Shown: positions 8,903 to 19,070, counted from the first letter of the stretch. The stretch is DNA of 64,000 nucleotides from Flavobacteriales bacterium (GCA_019912395.1 JAIOIH010000031.1:89898-153897), one strand, 5' to 3'. The notes: generated from the sequence alone by a model not told the origin. Made by a program: numbers and translations.

Positions 8903-10651
8903 ATGCTCCGACCAATGACCCTCGCCTTCGCCCTGATCGCGTTCATCGGCGCGCAGGCCCAATGCTCCACCTGCACCATCGACTTCTCATGCGGTGCGGT
9001 ACCGGCCCATCCCACGCTCTGCCCCTTGCAACCCGCTGATGCCATCGCGGGGCAGGCCTATGAGAGCGACATCACCTTCTGGATGCCGACGAATTTCACC
9101 GATCCCGGCACCGGCATGAACGTGGACTTCCTGCAGATGACGATCACCGGCGTCACCGGCCTGCCCTTCGGTATGCAGCTGACGACCAATGACCCGCTGG
9201 GGATCTACTACCCGCCACAGAACCAGTTCGGTTGCGCCCGGCTGTGCGGCACGCCCATCGGCAGCGGCACGTACACCGTGGCGATCAACATCATCGCGCA
9301 GGTGGAGGCGAGCGGCTTCACGCTGAACGTGCCGCAGACCTTCGGCATCACCCTGGTGGTACAGCCCGGTACCGGTGGGAACAACAGCTTTTCCTTCACC
9401 CCCGCGAGCGGCTGTGGCAACGCGGAGGTGCAATTCAGCGCCTTGCTGGACGGCGGCGCATCACCCACCACCTACGCTTGGGACTTCGGCAACGGCGGCA
9501 CCAGCGACCTCGTGGAGCCTATCACGAACTATGATGCGCCGGGCGATTATCCGGTCTCGCTCACCACCACGATCGGCGGCTTCGTCCTCACGGACGTGGT
9601 GCTCGGCGGCGTGAGCGACAACTGGTGCGGCGACGTGGAGGAACCCAGCCTCTTCGGGGCCTGCACGGGGGCCCCCGACCTCTACTTCGTGCTCACCGAC
9701 GGCAGCGGCAACAGCTTCACCAGCAGCAGCGGAAGCAACAGCACGAACCGGACCTGGAACAACGTGGACCGACTGATGGATGCCCCGCCCTACTCCATCC
9801 AGTTCTTCGATGAGGACGTCGTGAGCCAGGACGATGACCTCGGCACCTTCAACATCCCTTCAGGCAGCAACGGCAACGTGCCCTTCGCCTTGGGCAATGG
9901 CACCTACGGCAGCCTCACCATCGCATTACAGCCGCAGCAGGTCTTCACGGACAGCGACACCGTGCGCGTATTTCCGGCCCCGCAGCTCACCACGACATAC
10001 GACACGGCCAGCGCCACCCTTTGCGCCACGGACACCCTGCAGCTCGTCTACACCTGGTTCAACGACGGCGACACCATCCACGGCGTGAACGGCCCGTGCG
10101 TGCAGGCGGACAGCACTGGAGCCTGGTGGGGAGTTGCCACGAACGCATACGGTTGCACCGCGAGCAGCGACACCATCGTGGTGTGCCCATCCGTCACGAT
10201 CGAGGCCAATGGAACCGTATTGCTGGTGCAAGGCGATTTTGCGAGCTATGCGTGGAGCTTGAACGGCACGCCCATCCCCGGCGCGGACGACCCCTTCCTC
10301 GTGGCCGCCACCGGCGGGCAGTACAGCGTGACGGTGACCACCGCGCTGGGCTGCGTGCTCAGTGACAGCCATGTCCTGGTCATCACCGGGACCACGGAGC
10401 TGGCCGAAGTGGGAACCCTCCGGATCTACCCCAACCCGAACCGTGGCCGGTTCACGCTGGAGCTCCCCCCGGATGCATCACCCAACGCCCGGATCGTTGT
10501 CATGGACCCTGCAGGCCGCTTGTGCCATACCGCGAAAAGGGGTCCGGGCATGATCCAGCGGATCGCCCTGCCAACATCGGCGACCGGGCGTTACCTCGTG
10601 ATCGTGGAAAGTGAGGAACATAGACTGACATCCACGGTGGTGGTGGAATAG
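8903..10651 (+). CDS. Secreted PKD-domain protein with T9SS sorting tail
   Basis: Signal peptide LALAFALIAFIGAQA-like start; PKD motif TTYAWDFGNGGTSD; C-terminal LRIYPNPNRGRFTLELP...GRYLVIVESEEHRLTSTVVVE. Confidence 0.85.
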   Translation: MLRPMTLAFALIAFIGAQAQCSTCTIDFSCGAVPAHPTLCPLQPADAIAGQAYESDITFWMPTNFTDPGTGMNVDFLQMTITGVTGLPFGMQLTTNDPLGIYYPPQNQFGCARLCGTPIGSGTYTVAINIIAQVEASGFTLNVPQTFGITLVVQPGTGGNNSFSFTPASGCGNAEVQFSALLDGGASPTTYAWDFGNGGTSDLVEPITNYDAPGDYPVSLTTTIGGFVLTDVVLGGVSDNWCGDVEEPSLFGACTGAPDLYFVLTDGSGNSFTSSSGSNSTNRTWNNVDRLMDAPPYSIQFFDEDVVSQDDDLGTFNIPSGSNGNVPFALGNGTYGSLTIALQPQQVFTDSDTVRVFPAPQLTTTYDTASATLCATDTLQLVYTWFNDGDTIHGVNGPCVQADSTGAWWGVATNAYGCTASSDTIVVCPSVTIEANGTVLLVQGDFASYAWSLNGTPIPGADDPFLVAATGGQYSVTVTTALGCVLSDSHVLVITGTTELAEVGTLRIYPNPNRGRFTLELPPDASPNARIVVMDPAGRLCHTAKRGPGMIQRIALPTSATGRYLVIVESEEHRLTSTVVVE

Positions 10652-10836
10652 AGTGGAATAGAGCGGTCGGCCACCCGCAACGGTCAAGGACAAGTGAGGA
10701 AGGTGATCGTACGGCAATGAACCAACGTGTTCCCGAATCGGGAAGACCTTCGCAAGAGGCCCTTCCTGTTTTCAGGATACAAGCGTCAACGCGCCATCGG
10801 ATCTCCATTCCGGGAAACAGCGCCTACATTTCCGAC

Positions 10837-12903
10837 ATGCGTTCCGCCAAGTTCATTCTTCTCGCAGCGGCCCTGGTATTCTCCAGCCTCGTGCTGGGGC
10901 AGAGGGAAAGCGTCCCCGTACAACCATCGGTCTTGAAGGCACGGGACCTCTCCGACCTCTCCTCGGCGGTGCCCGGCATGGGGGATGATCTGCCCGGCGT
11001 GAACCTTGTGAGGGAAGGCCATGGCAGGCTCAAGTTCGGCGATGGCACGGCCTACGCTTCGAGGGACCTTGTGGACACCGCTTGGCAGAAGCTCCGTTCC
11101 TCCACGGACACCCTCCTTCCCGGAACGGGTGTGCATTGGCTCCGCTTTCGCCTGCTGCCGGACTCCTCGCTGAAGGGAAGGACCATCCTTTTAGGCCTCG
11201 GCGGCAATGAACAAATGGAGATCTTCCTCAACGGAAGCCCCTTGTTCAGTTCCTATGCAGTAGCCGATCACGGGGAAACGATCAAAAGCGTTCCAGCTCC
11301 TTATGTCATTCCGTTCACGTTGCGCTGTGATGGGCGGCCCGAAGTGATCGCCATCCGGTTGGACAGCGTTGACGGAAGGACCGCCCGGACCTTCGCACAT
11401 GCGTGCACCCTGCACGCGGCCGACATGGCTTTCCGGAACCAGCGGGAAATGACGCAGTTCGGGGTGTTCATCGGGATCAACGGGATCATCCTGCTGCTCG
11501 CCCTCGTGATCTGGAGCTTCGAGCGCCGCGAACGCCAGTGGATCTATCTGGCGCTGTTGTCCCTTGTTTCCGCCCTCGACATTTTCTGCGACCTGACGGG
11601 GAACATGGGGCTATTGGACCCGAAGGGCTCCGCCTCCCGCATTGTAGCAGCAGTGCAGCTCATCCTGGTACCGTGGCCGATGTATCTGTTGATCATGACG
11701 CTAGGCACGCTCCATGGCAATGTCGGTAGGCGACGGCGGAAATGGCACACCATTTCGATCATCACGGCCTCCGTGGTCTGCGTCATTTTCGCCGGCGGCA
11801 TCCTTTACTACGGGCTGGACTTCACTACCGGGAGCAGCGGGATCACCTTTACACTGGAGGATCCCGCTATCGCACTGGTCATCGCGGTGCTCTTTCTCGG
11901 CTTGCTCTTGGCCGCAGTGATCGTCTGGTTCATCATTGAAGTGATCCGCCTGGGGATCAAACTGATGCGCACCCCGGGCTACGCGCGCTGGGTGGGGGCC
12001 GGAGCATTGGCCTCCAGCGTCCTTGCCTTTATCCTGAAAACACTCGGATCAGTGGACCTGTTGGGGATGGGCTTCTCCTCCTTCCTGGAAACATTGGGCG
12101 AATACTGTTCCGGCGTGGCCGTGCCCGTATCGGTGGCCGTGTTCCTCGCCATCCGCACTTCGCACCACGGTCGGTTGGTGGCCCGCCAACGCGATGAGCT
12201 GGACCTTGAAGTGAAGGAACGCACCGCCGAACTGAGCGCGGAGAAGGAACGCTCCGACGAACTGCTCCTCAACATCCTGCCGGCGGAAGTGGCCGAGGAG
12301 CTCAAAGCCACGGGTGCAGCCAAGGCACGGCACTTCGATCAGGTCTCGGTGCTCTTCACGGACTTCAAGGGGTTCACCGGCATGGCCGCCCAATTGGGCG
12401 CCGATGCCCTGCTCCGGGAACTCAACGCCTGCTTCGAGGCCTTCGATGCCATCATCACCCGACATGGCATCGAGAAGATCAAGACCATCGGCGATGCGTA
12501 CATGTGCGCTGGGGGCCTCTCCGACCCCAACACCAGCTCTCCTACCGCCGTGATCCACGCTGCGCTGGAGATGCAGGACTTTATGACGGGGAGGAAGAAA
12601 GCGCATGATGCGCAGGGACTGCCCGGCTTCCAGATGCGCGTGGGTATCCATACCGGGCCCGTGGTGGCGGGCATTGTGGGGGTGAAAAAGTTCCAGTACG
12701 ACATCTGGGGCGATACGGTGAACACCGCCAGCCGCATGGAGAGCAGCGGTGAAGTAGACCGTGTGAACATCAGCGAGAGCACCTACGAACTGGTGAAGAA
12801 CGAACCGGGGCTCTCGTTCACCCCTCGCGGCAAAGTGCAGGCGAAAGGCAAGGGGGAGTTGGAGATGTACTTCGTGGACAAGCCGTTGTCATTGGCGCAG
12901 TAG
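10837..12903 (+). CDS. 7TMR-DISM-like membrane receptor with class III adenylate/guanylate cyclase domain
   Basis: Signal peptide, extracellular beta-rich region, multiple TM helices, coiled coil, then VSVLFTDFKGFTGMAAQL...IEKIKTIGDAYMCAGG...KFQYDIWGDTVNTASRMESSG. Confidence 0.9.
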   Translation: MRSAKFILLAAALVFSSLVLGQRESVPVQPSVLKARDLSDLSSAVPGMGDDLPGVNLVREGHGRLKFGDGTAYASRDLVDTAWQKLRSSTDTLLPGTGVHWLRFRLLPDSSLKGRTILLGLGGNEQMEIFLNGSPLFSSYAVADHGETIKSVPAPYVIPFTLRCDGRPEVIAIRLDSVDGRTARTFAHACTLHAADMAFRNQREMTQFGVFIGINGIILLLALVIWSFERRERQWIYLALLSLVSALDIFCDLTGNMGLLDPKGSASRIVAAVQLILVPWPMYLLIMTLGTLHGNVGRRRRKWHTISIITASVVCVIFAGGILYYGLDFTTGSSGITFTLEDPAIALVIAVLFLGLLLAAVIVWFIIEVIRLGIKLMRTPGYARWVGAGALASSVLAFILKTLGSVDLLGMGFSSFLETLGEYCSGVAVPVSVAVFLAIRTSHHGRLVARQRDELDLEVKERTAELSAEKERSDELLLNILPAEVAEELKATGAAKARHFDQVSVLFTDFKGFTGMAAQLGADALLRELNACFEAFDAIITRHGIEKIKTIGDAYMCAGGLSDPNTSSPTAVIHAALEMQDFMTGRKKAHDAQGLPGFQMRVGIHTGPVVAGIVGVKKFQYDIWGDTVNTASRMESSGEVDRVNISESTYELVKNEPGLSFTPRGKVQAKGKGELEMYFVDKPLSLAQ

Positions 12904-12995
12904 GCTGCAGGTGGGCCCTGTCCTTTGTCAGACTTACGATGCTCGCGGCATCAGCATAGGGCCTAGGAACTCGGACGAATGGATAATTCCAAGCA

Positions 12996-14234
12996 CTACC
13001 CCTCGAACCACTCCTTCCCCATCGACCTTGGGAAGGCCAGATAGTGCTTCTCCACCACCCCGCTCATCGCAGCGATACCGAGGTTGTCACTCGCCTCCGC
13101 GATATCCTTCAACTGGCCGTCCTTGTACAACAGTTGAATGCCATCATGCGTGGCATCATAAGCGTTGTTCACGATGTGCCCGGACAAGACGAAAAGCCCG
13201 GCCTCTTTCTCCGTGATGCCCATTTCTTCGGCGAAGGCCTTGCGAACACGGCTTACATGGGCTTCCTGCCAAGCTTCGTTCTGCAAGCGGATGCGTAGTG
13301 TGCGCCGGTCCAACAGATCCGCCGATAAGCGCGCCAGCAACCGGTCCGGATGATCGGCCCACACCTTCACCGCGCCCATGATGTCGTGATCATCCAATCG
13401 CATGAAATCCGCCAATACCTTGGGGTCATTGAAGGAGGCCCGATCCCTGCGCTCCCGCAGGAAACCGAGCAGCGCCGGTGAGCCGAAAAGTGGAGCGCCC
13501 TCCAACCCGAGTGTCTTGGCCCGCCTCAGCGTTTGCACGAGCATCTGCTCGCAGGCCAGCACGGTCTTGTGCAAATACACCTGCCAGTACATCAGGCGGC
13601 GCGCCACGATGAACTTCTCGATGCTGTAGACGGCCTTCTCCTCCACCACTAGGCGGTCGTCCACCACCTGTAGCATCTTGATGATTCGGTCGCCGCCGAT
13701 CACGCCTTCGCTCACGCCGGTGTAAAAGCTGTCACGGTTCAGGTAATCCATGCGGTCCACGTCCAGCTGTCCGCTCACCAACTGGTGAAGCATGTGTTTC
13801 GGATAGCGATCATGGAAGATGGCGATGCCGAGGTCCAGGGCACCTTCGAAATCCGCGTTCAGCTTGTCCATCACCAAGGCTCCCACACCTTCATGGCTGA
13901 TGCCGTCCACAATGCTGTGCTCCAGCGCATGGCTGAAGGGTCCATGGCCAATGTCGTGCAACAGGATCGCAATGTGCGCGCCCAAGGCTTCCTCGTCGGT
14001 GATCGCATGGCCTTTCCCGCGGAGGCTTTCGATGGCGAGGCCCATGAGGTGCATGGCACCCAATGCGTGATGGAAGCGCGTATGCAACGCTCCCGGATAG
14101 ACCAGGTGGGAGAGTCCGAGCTGCTTGATGTAGCGGAGCCGCTGGAACCACGGATGGTCGATCAAGCGCAGCAACAGCGGGTGCGGCACGGTGATGAAGC
14201 CATGAATGGGGTCGTTGAGGATCTTGGTGGACAC
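12996..14234 (-). CDS. HD-domain phosphohydrolase
   Basis: STKILNDPIHGFITV...HTRFHHALGAMHL...LLHDIGHGPFSHALEH: HD motif. Probable GTG start at 14234, since the ORF upstream extension runs into a 7-bp repeat array. Confidence 0.9.
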   Translation of the reverse strand: MSTKILNDPIHGFITVPHPLLLRLIDHPWFQRLRYIKQLGLSHLVYPGALHTRFHHALGAMHLMGLAIESLRGKGHAITDEEALGAHIAILLHDIGHGPFSHALEHSIVDGISHEGVGALVMDKLNADFEGALDLGIAIFHDRYPKHMLHQLVSGQLDVDRMDYLNRDSFYTGVSEGVIGGDRIIKMLQVVDDRLVVEEKAVYSIEKFIVARRLMYWQVYLHKTVLACEQMLVQTLRRAKTLGLEGAPLFGSPALLGFLRERRDRASFNDPKVLADFMRLDDHDIMGAVKVWADHPDRLLARLSADLLDRRTLRIRLQNEAWQEAHVSRVRKAFAEEMGITEKEAGLFVLSGHIVNNAYDATHDGIQLLYKDGQLKDIAEASDNLGIAAMSGVVEKHYLAFPRSMGKEWFEG

Positions 14235-14240
14235 TAGTTT

Positions 14241-14340
14241 TGGTATTGAGTACCGGGTACAGGGTACTGAGTACAATGCCGAGTGCGGTGCCCGTCCACG
14301 GCATTCGGTACCCGGTACTCGGTACCCGGTACCCGGTACC
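14241..14340. repeat. Degenerate heptanucleotide array (GGTACCC family)
   Basis: GAGTACC GGGTACA GGGTACT GAGTACA ATGCCGA GTGCGGT GCCCGTC CACGGCA TTCGGTA CCCGGTA CTCGGTA CCCGGTA CCCGGTA; 7-bp phase maintained. Confidence 0.9.
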
Positions 14341-14501
14341 AGTCATTTTTGTCAAACCCCATTATACCTCTCCCTTTGCGTTCTTTGTGGTCCTACTTCC
14401 AGCCCTTCCCCCGATGAGCCGTAATTTCACGGTCCGAAAGTAAGCGGAACGGCCCGGCGCATGCAGTGCCACGGCCTTGCCCCCGCTACCGGCATACCTG
14501 T

Positions 14502-16055
14502 ATGAGCGTAAAGATCCTTTGGGCCGACGACGAGATCGACCTGTTGCGTCCGCATGTGCTCTTCCTGGAAGGGAAGGGATACGAGGTGGAAACGGTGAAC
14601 AGCGGCCTGGACGCCGTGGATGCCGTGGGCAAGCAGGAGTTCGACATCATCTTCCTCGATGAGAACATGCCCGGCCTCAGCGGCTTGGAGACGTTGACCC
14701 GGGTGAAAGGGATCAGCCCGCGCACCCCGGTGATCATGATCACCAAGAGCGAGGAGGAGAGCATCATGGAAGAAGCCATCGGCAGCAAGATCAGCGATTA
14801 CCTGATCAAGCCGGTGAACCCCAACCAGATCCTGCTCGCGCTGAAGAAGCACCTCGACGGCAGCCGCCTCGTGAGCGAGAAGACCACCAGCAGCTACCAA
14901 CAGCAGTTCGGCCGCTTGAGCATGCGCCTCGGCGACCGCCTCAGCACGGAGGACTGGAAACAGCTCTACGACGAACTGGTGCGCTGGGAGCTGGACCTCA
15001 GCGGCAACCCGGACCAAGGGATGACCGAGATCCTGCGCAGCCAGTGGGCCGAGGCCAATGACCTCTTCAGCCGCTTCGTGGAAAAGAACTACGTGGACTG
15101 GGTACACAACAAGGGCGGCGACGTGCCGCTCCAGAGCCACCAGATCTTCAAGACGAAGATCGCTCCGCTGATCGATGAGAAACAGGGACCGCTCTTTCTG
15201 GTACTGATCGACAACCTGCGGTTGGACCAATGGCGCGTGATCGAACCCATCGTCAGCGAACTCTTCAAGGTGGAGGAGCAAGGGCAGTTCTACAGCATCC
15301 TGCCCACCGCCACGCAGTATGCGCGCAACGCCATCTTCTCCGGCATGATGCCGGGCGAGATCGAGAAGCGCTTCCCCGGGAAATGGCGCAGCGAGGAGGA
15401 CGAGGGCAGCAAGAACGCCTACGAGGAGGAGTTCATGCAGGAGCAGTTGAAGAACCTCGGCAAGCGCGGCAAGAGCAGCTACCACAAGATCACCAATTTC
15501 GCCGCCGGCAAGAAGCTCGCGGAGAACGTGGGGAACCTGATGGAGAACCCCTTCAACGCCATCGTGTACAACTTCGTGGACATGCTGAGCCATGCCCGCA
15601 CGGAGATGGAGATGATCCGCGAGCTCGCCGAGGACGAGGCCGCTTACCGCTCCATCACCCTCAGCTGGTTCCAGCACAGCCCGTTGCTGGACATCCTGAA
15701 GACCATCGCCGAGAAGGGCGGCCGCGTGGTGATCACCACCGACCATGGCACCGTGCGCGTCACCCAGCCCAGCAAGGTGATCGGCGACCGCAATACCAAC
15801 ACCAACCTGCGCTACAAGCACGGTCGCAACCTCACCTACGAGGCCAAGGACGTGCTCGCCATCAAGGACCCCGCCCAGGGATTCCTGCCGCGTGCCAATG
15901 TGAGCAGCTCGTTTATCTTCGCCAAGAAGGACCTCTACTTCGTGTACCCGAACAACTACAACCACTTCGTGAACTTCTACAAGAACACCTTCCAGCACGG
16001 GGGCATTTCCCTGGAAGAAATGCTGGTGCCGATCGTCTACCTGAAACCGCGCTGA
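14502..16055 (+). CDS. porX: PorX-like response regulator with PglZ domain (T9SS regulator)
   Basis: MSVKILWADDEIDLLRPHVLFLEGKGYEV...IIFLDENMPGLSGLETL; C-terminal PglZ-type region VVITTDHGTVRVTQPSKVIGDRNTNTNLRYKHGRNL. Confidence 0.92.
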   Translation: MSVKILWADDEIDLLRPHVLFLEGKGYEVETVNSGLDAVDAVGKQEFDIIFLDENMPGLSGLETLTRVKGISPRTPVIMITKSEEESIMEEAIGSKISDYLIKPVNPNQILLALKKHLDGSRLVSEKTTSSYQQQFGRLSMRLGDRLSTEDWKQLYDELVRWELDLSGNPDQGMTEILRSQWAEANDLFSRFVEKNYVDWVHNKGGDVPLQSHQIFKTKIAPLIDEKQGPLFLVLIDNLRLDQWRVIEPIVSELFKVEEQGQFYSILPTATQYARNAIFSGMMPGEIEKRFPGKWRSEEDEGSKNAYEEEFMQEQLKNLGKRGKSSYHKITNFAAGKKLAENVGNLMENPFNAIVYNFVDMLSHARTEMEMIRELAEDEAAYRSITLSWFQHSPLLDILKTIAEKGGRVVITTDHGTVRVTQPSKVIGDRNTNTNLRYKHGRNLTYEAKDVLAIKDPAQGFLPRANVSSSFIFAKKDLYFVYPNNYNHFVNFYKNTFQHGGISLEEMLVPIVYLKPR

Positions 16056-16059
16056 ACGC

Positions 16060-16509
16060 ATGAGCACCATCCTTGAGCTCCACCGGCCGGAGGATGCCGC
16101 GGAAACGGCCAAGGCGTTGTTGAAGGCATGCCCGGAGCAACGGGTGTTCACCTTCAACGGGCCGCTGGGCGTGGGCAAGACCACCCTGATCAAGGCGCTC
16201 TGCGAGCAGCTCGGCGTGGAAGCGGGCATGGCCAGTCCCTCCTATGCCATTGTACACGAATACCGGACCCGAGACGGGAACACGGTCTTCCATTTCGACC
16301 TTTATCGCCTGAACAAGCCGGAGGAGCTGGACGGCATCGGCTTCACGGAGTACTTGGACAGCGGTCATTATTGCTTCGTGGAGTGGCCGGAGCTGGGCCG
16401 CGACCTTTACCCGCCCGGCACCGTGAACGTGAACATGCGCATGGCCGCCGACGGCACGCGCTCCCTTGAACTGCAACTTTCCCCCACCGCACCCAAGCAC
16501 TTCGCATGA
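16060..16509 (+). CDS. tsaE: tRNA t6A biosynthesis ATPase TsaE
   Basis: FNGPLGVGKTTLIKALCEQLG...SPSYAIVHEY...FHFDLYRL: TsaE motifs. Confidence 0.93.
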   Translation: MSTILELHRPEDAAETAKALLKACPEQRVFTFNGPLGVGKTTLIKALCEQLGVEAGMASPSYAIVHEYRTRDGNTVFHFDLYRLNKPEELDGIGFTEYLDSGHYCFVEWPELGRDLYPPGTVNVNMRMAADGTRSLELQLSPTAPKHFA

Positions 16510-17726
16510 GCACCAGCAGTGAACTGTTGAAGCAACTGGCCCGCGAGGTCTCCATGCTCCCCCAGGAGCAGACCATGGAGGTGGGGCGCAAGGGCAAGAA
16601 CCTCTTCATCGGCATCCCCAAGGAGGTCACCTCCCAGGAACACCGCGTTCCCCTCACCCCCGCCAGCGTGGCGGTGCTCACCGGGCGCGGGCACGACATC
16701 GTGGTGCAGCGTGGCGTGGGCAGCAGCGTGCAGTTCCAGGACAGCGACTACAGCGAGGCCGGTGCCAAGCTGGCGGACAGCGCGCAGCAGGTCTTCGAGG
16801 CGGACCTCATCCTGAAGGTCGCGGCGCCCGTGGAAGAGGAGATCGCCATGCTGCGCCACAAGCAGATCCTCGTCAGTGCCCTGCAGATGGGCGGCCAGCA
16901 CCGCGAATCGCTGCGCAGGATGATGGAGAAGAAGGTCACTGCCGTGGCATGGGACTTCATCAAGGACCGCGAGGGCATCTTCCCCATCATCCGTGCCATG
17001 GGCGAGATCGCCGGCAACACTTCGATCCAGATCGCGGCGGAGCACCTCAGCACCGACAAGGGTGGCCAGGGCTTGATGCTCGGCGGCATCAGCGGGGTGG
17101 CCCCGGCGGAAGTGGTGGTGATCGGCGCGGGCACCGTGGGCGAGTTCGCCACACGTGCCGCTCTGGGCGTAGGCGCCAGCGTGAAGGTGTTCGACAAGAG
17201 CATCTACCGGCTTCGCCGCCTGCAGAGCACCCTCGGCCAGCGCATCTGGACCAGCGTGATCCAGCCGGACGTCCTCAAGCAGGCGCTCCTCCAGGCCGAC
17301 GTGGCCATCGGTGCCCTTCGGCCCGAGCACGGACGCACTCCCCTGGTGGTGAGCGAGGACATGGTGGGCCAAATGAAGACCGGAAGCGTGATCGTGGACG
17401 TCAGCATCGACCGCGGAGGCTGCTTCGAGACCAGCGAACAGACCACCTTGACCGACCCCGTCTTCAAGAAGTACGGCGTGGTACACTACTGCGTGCCCAA
17501 CATCGCCAGCCGCGTGCCCCGTACCGCCTCCTACGCGCTCACCAACATCTTCACCCCCATCCTGCTCACCATGGGCGAAGTGGGCCGCTTCGAGGACGTC
17601 ATCAAGCGCAACCTCGGCCTGCGCCACGGCGTGTACCTGTACAACGGAGCCCTCACCAGCGAGATCCTCTCGGAAGCGTACCGCTTGCCGTTCAAGGACC
17701 TGGATATCATGCTTGCTGCATTTTGA
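16506..17726 (+). CDS. ald: Alanine dehydrogenase
   Basis: IGIPKEVTSQEHRVPLTPASVAVL...VVVIGAGTVGEFATRAALGVGASVKVFDKSIYRLRRLQ...DVSIDRGGCFETS; 4-bp overlap with tsaE. Confidence 0.93.
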   Translation: MSTSSELLKQLAREVSMLPQEQTMEVGRKGKNLFIGIPKEVTSQEHRVPLTPASVAVLTGRGHDIVVQRGVGSSVQFQDSDYSEAGAKLADSAQQVFEADLILKVAAPVEEEIAMLRHKQILVSALQMGGQHRESLRRMMEKKVTAVAWDFIKDREGIFPIIRAMGEIAGNTSIQIAAEHLSTDKGGQGLMLGGISGVAPAEVVVIGAGTVGEFATRAALGVGASVKVFDKSIYRLRRLQSTLGQRIWTSVIQPDVLKQALLQADVAIGALRPEHGRTPLVVSEDMVGQMKTGSVIVDVSIDRGGCFETSEQTTLTDPVFKKYGVVHYCVPNIASRVPRTASYALTNIFTPILLTMGEVGRFEDVIKRNLGLRHGVYLYNGALTSEILSEAYRLPFKDLDIMLAAF

Positions 17727-17765
17727 GTTTCACCACAGAGACACAGCGTACACAGAGGCTTTTAG

Positions 17766-17793
17766 CTGATAGCTACAAGCCATAAGCGTCAAG
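17766..17793. repeat. Heptanucleotide array (CTTGTGG family, reverse orientation)
   Basis: CTGATAG CTACAAG CCATAAG CGTCAAG; reverse complement CTTGACG CTTATGG CTTGTAG CTATCAG. Confidence 0.7.
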
Positions 17794-17822
17794 CAACTCT
17801 GTTTCCAGTTTCAGCTTTCCCA

Positions 17823-18215
17823 ATGACCCTCACTCGCCGCCTCGTTCTCTTCGGCTTCGGCACCGGCCTCGGCTGTCTGCTCGCATGGGCCATCTACGGC
17901 AAACGTCTGGAGAACACCGACTGGATGCCCAACCACCGCGTGAAGCTCCGGCTGAAGAACACCCTCGTAAAGGCCACGCCCGAGGCGGAGGCCATGCTCG
18001 CGCCGCTGCACCTCGACCTGGCGGACCTGCGCACCGCGATGGACAGTTGCGACATCGACTTCAGCGACAGCAAGCGCAGCAAGGACAGCCTCGTGTACTA
18101 TGTGTATGGCACCGTACGCGGGCAGCAAGTGCATTACATGGCCGCCACCTTCCGGGATTTCCGCACGGACAGCACCGCCACGCTGACGGAGATCTGGCCG
18201 GGGAGGGAGCACTGA
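17823..18215 (+). CDS. Hypothetical protein with N-terminal TM (DUF4258-like)
   Basis: Signal/TM LVLFGFGTGLGCLLAWAIYG; NHRVKLRLKNTLVKATPEAEAML..; coding-like codon usage. Confidence 0.65.
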   Translation: MTLTRRLVLFGFGTGLGCLLAWAIYGKRLENTDWMPNHRVKLRLKNTLVKATPEAEAMLAPLHLDLADLRTAMDSCDIDFSDSKRSKDSLVYYVYGTVRGQQVHYMAATFRDFRTDSTATLTEIWPGREH

Positions 18216-18238
18216 AGATCGCGGTTGCCAACCCTCGC

Positions 18239-18994
18239 TCACAACCGCCCCAAACAATCCATCAGCTCCTGCTTCTTCCGTCGGCTCACGGCCACGTTGG
18301 TGCCGTCGCTCATGATCACCTCGCCGCCTTCGCCACGGATGTATTTCTTCACGTGCTTCACGTTCACGAGGAAGGAGTGATGGACGCGCACGAATTGAGC
18401 GGGGTCCAGGATGTCCTCGAATTCCTTCAACGTGCGGCTGATCAGCAGGCGCTTGCCTTCGTGGCGGTGTACCACCGTGTAGTTGCCGTCGCTTTCGCAG
18501 TAGCTGATGTTGGCCACATCCACCATTTCAAGGCCCTCGGCCACGGGCAGGGCGATGCGGCGATCGGGGTCCTTGGGCTGGGAGAGGTTCTTCAGCAGCG
18601 ACAGGAACTGGTCGGGCGATTGCGGCGTGCGCTCGGCCTGGCGCACCTTGCCGATGGCCTGTTCCAGCTCGTCGGGGTCCACGGGCTTCAGCAGGTAGTC
18701 CAAGGCGCTGAAGCGGATGGCCTTCACGGCATAGCCCTCGTGGGCGGTGGTGAAGATCACATGCGGCCTGTCGGGGCCCATGGCCTGTAGCAGGTCGAAG
18801 CCCGTCTGCTTCCCCATCTCCACGTCGAGAAAGAGGATCTTGGGGTTCAACTTGCCCACCAGTGCAGTGCCTTCGGGCACGTTGGTGGCCATGCCCAGCA
18901 GGGGGATGTCCGGGTGCCTGCGTGCGAGCAGGCCGCTGAGGGCTTCCCGGCAATGGAGCTCATCATCAACGATCACGGCATTCAGGGTGCTCAT
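18239..18994 (-). CDS. LytTR-family response regulator
   Basis: Receiver domain AVIVDDELHCREALSGLL...ILFLDVEMGKQTGFDLL and LytTR DNA-binding domain (VDVANISYCESDGNYTVVHRHEGKRLLISRTLKEFEDIL). Confidence 0.93.
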   Translation of the reverse strand: MSTLNAVIVDDELHCREALSGLLARRHPDIPLLGMATNVPEGTALVGKLNPKILFLDVEMGKQTGFDLLQAMGPDRPHVIFTTAHEGYAVKAIRFSALDYLLKPVDPDELEQAIGKVRQAERTPQSPDQFLSLLKNLSQPKDPDRRIALPVAEGLEMVDVANISYCESDGNYTVVHRHEGKRLLISRTLKEFEDILDPAQFVRVHHSFLVNVKHVKKYIRGEGGEVIMSDGTNVAVSRRKKQELMDCLGRL

Positions 18995-19070
18995 GGTAGC
19001 GTGGGTCCTATGTTGGTGAAAAGGTAGGGGAAAGCCACGGACCGGGACCGCATATCCCCCGAAAAGGGGA

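Noticed and set aside
14427-16229. 600-aa minus-strand ORF
   Set aside because: Antisense shadow of porX; Val/Leu/His-rich nonsense composition.
16407-17627. 406-aa minus-strand ORF
   Set aside because: Antisense shadow of alanine dehydrogenase.
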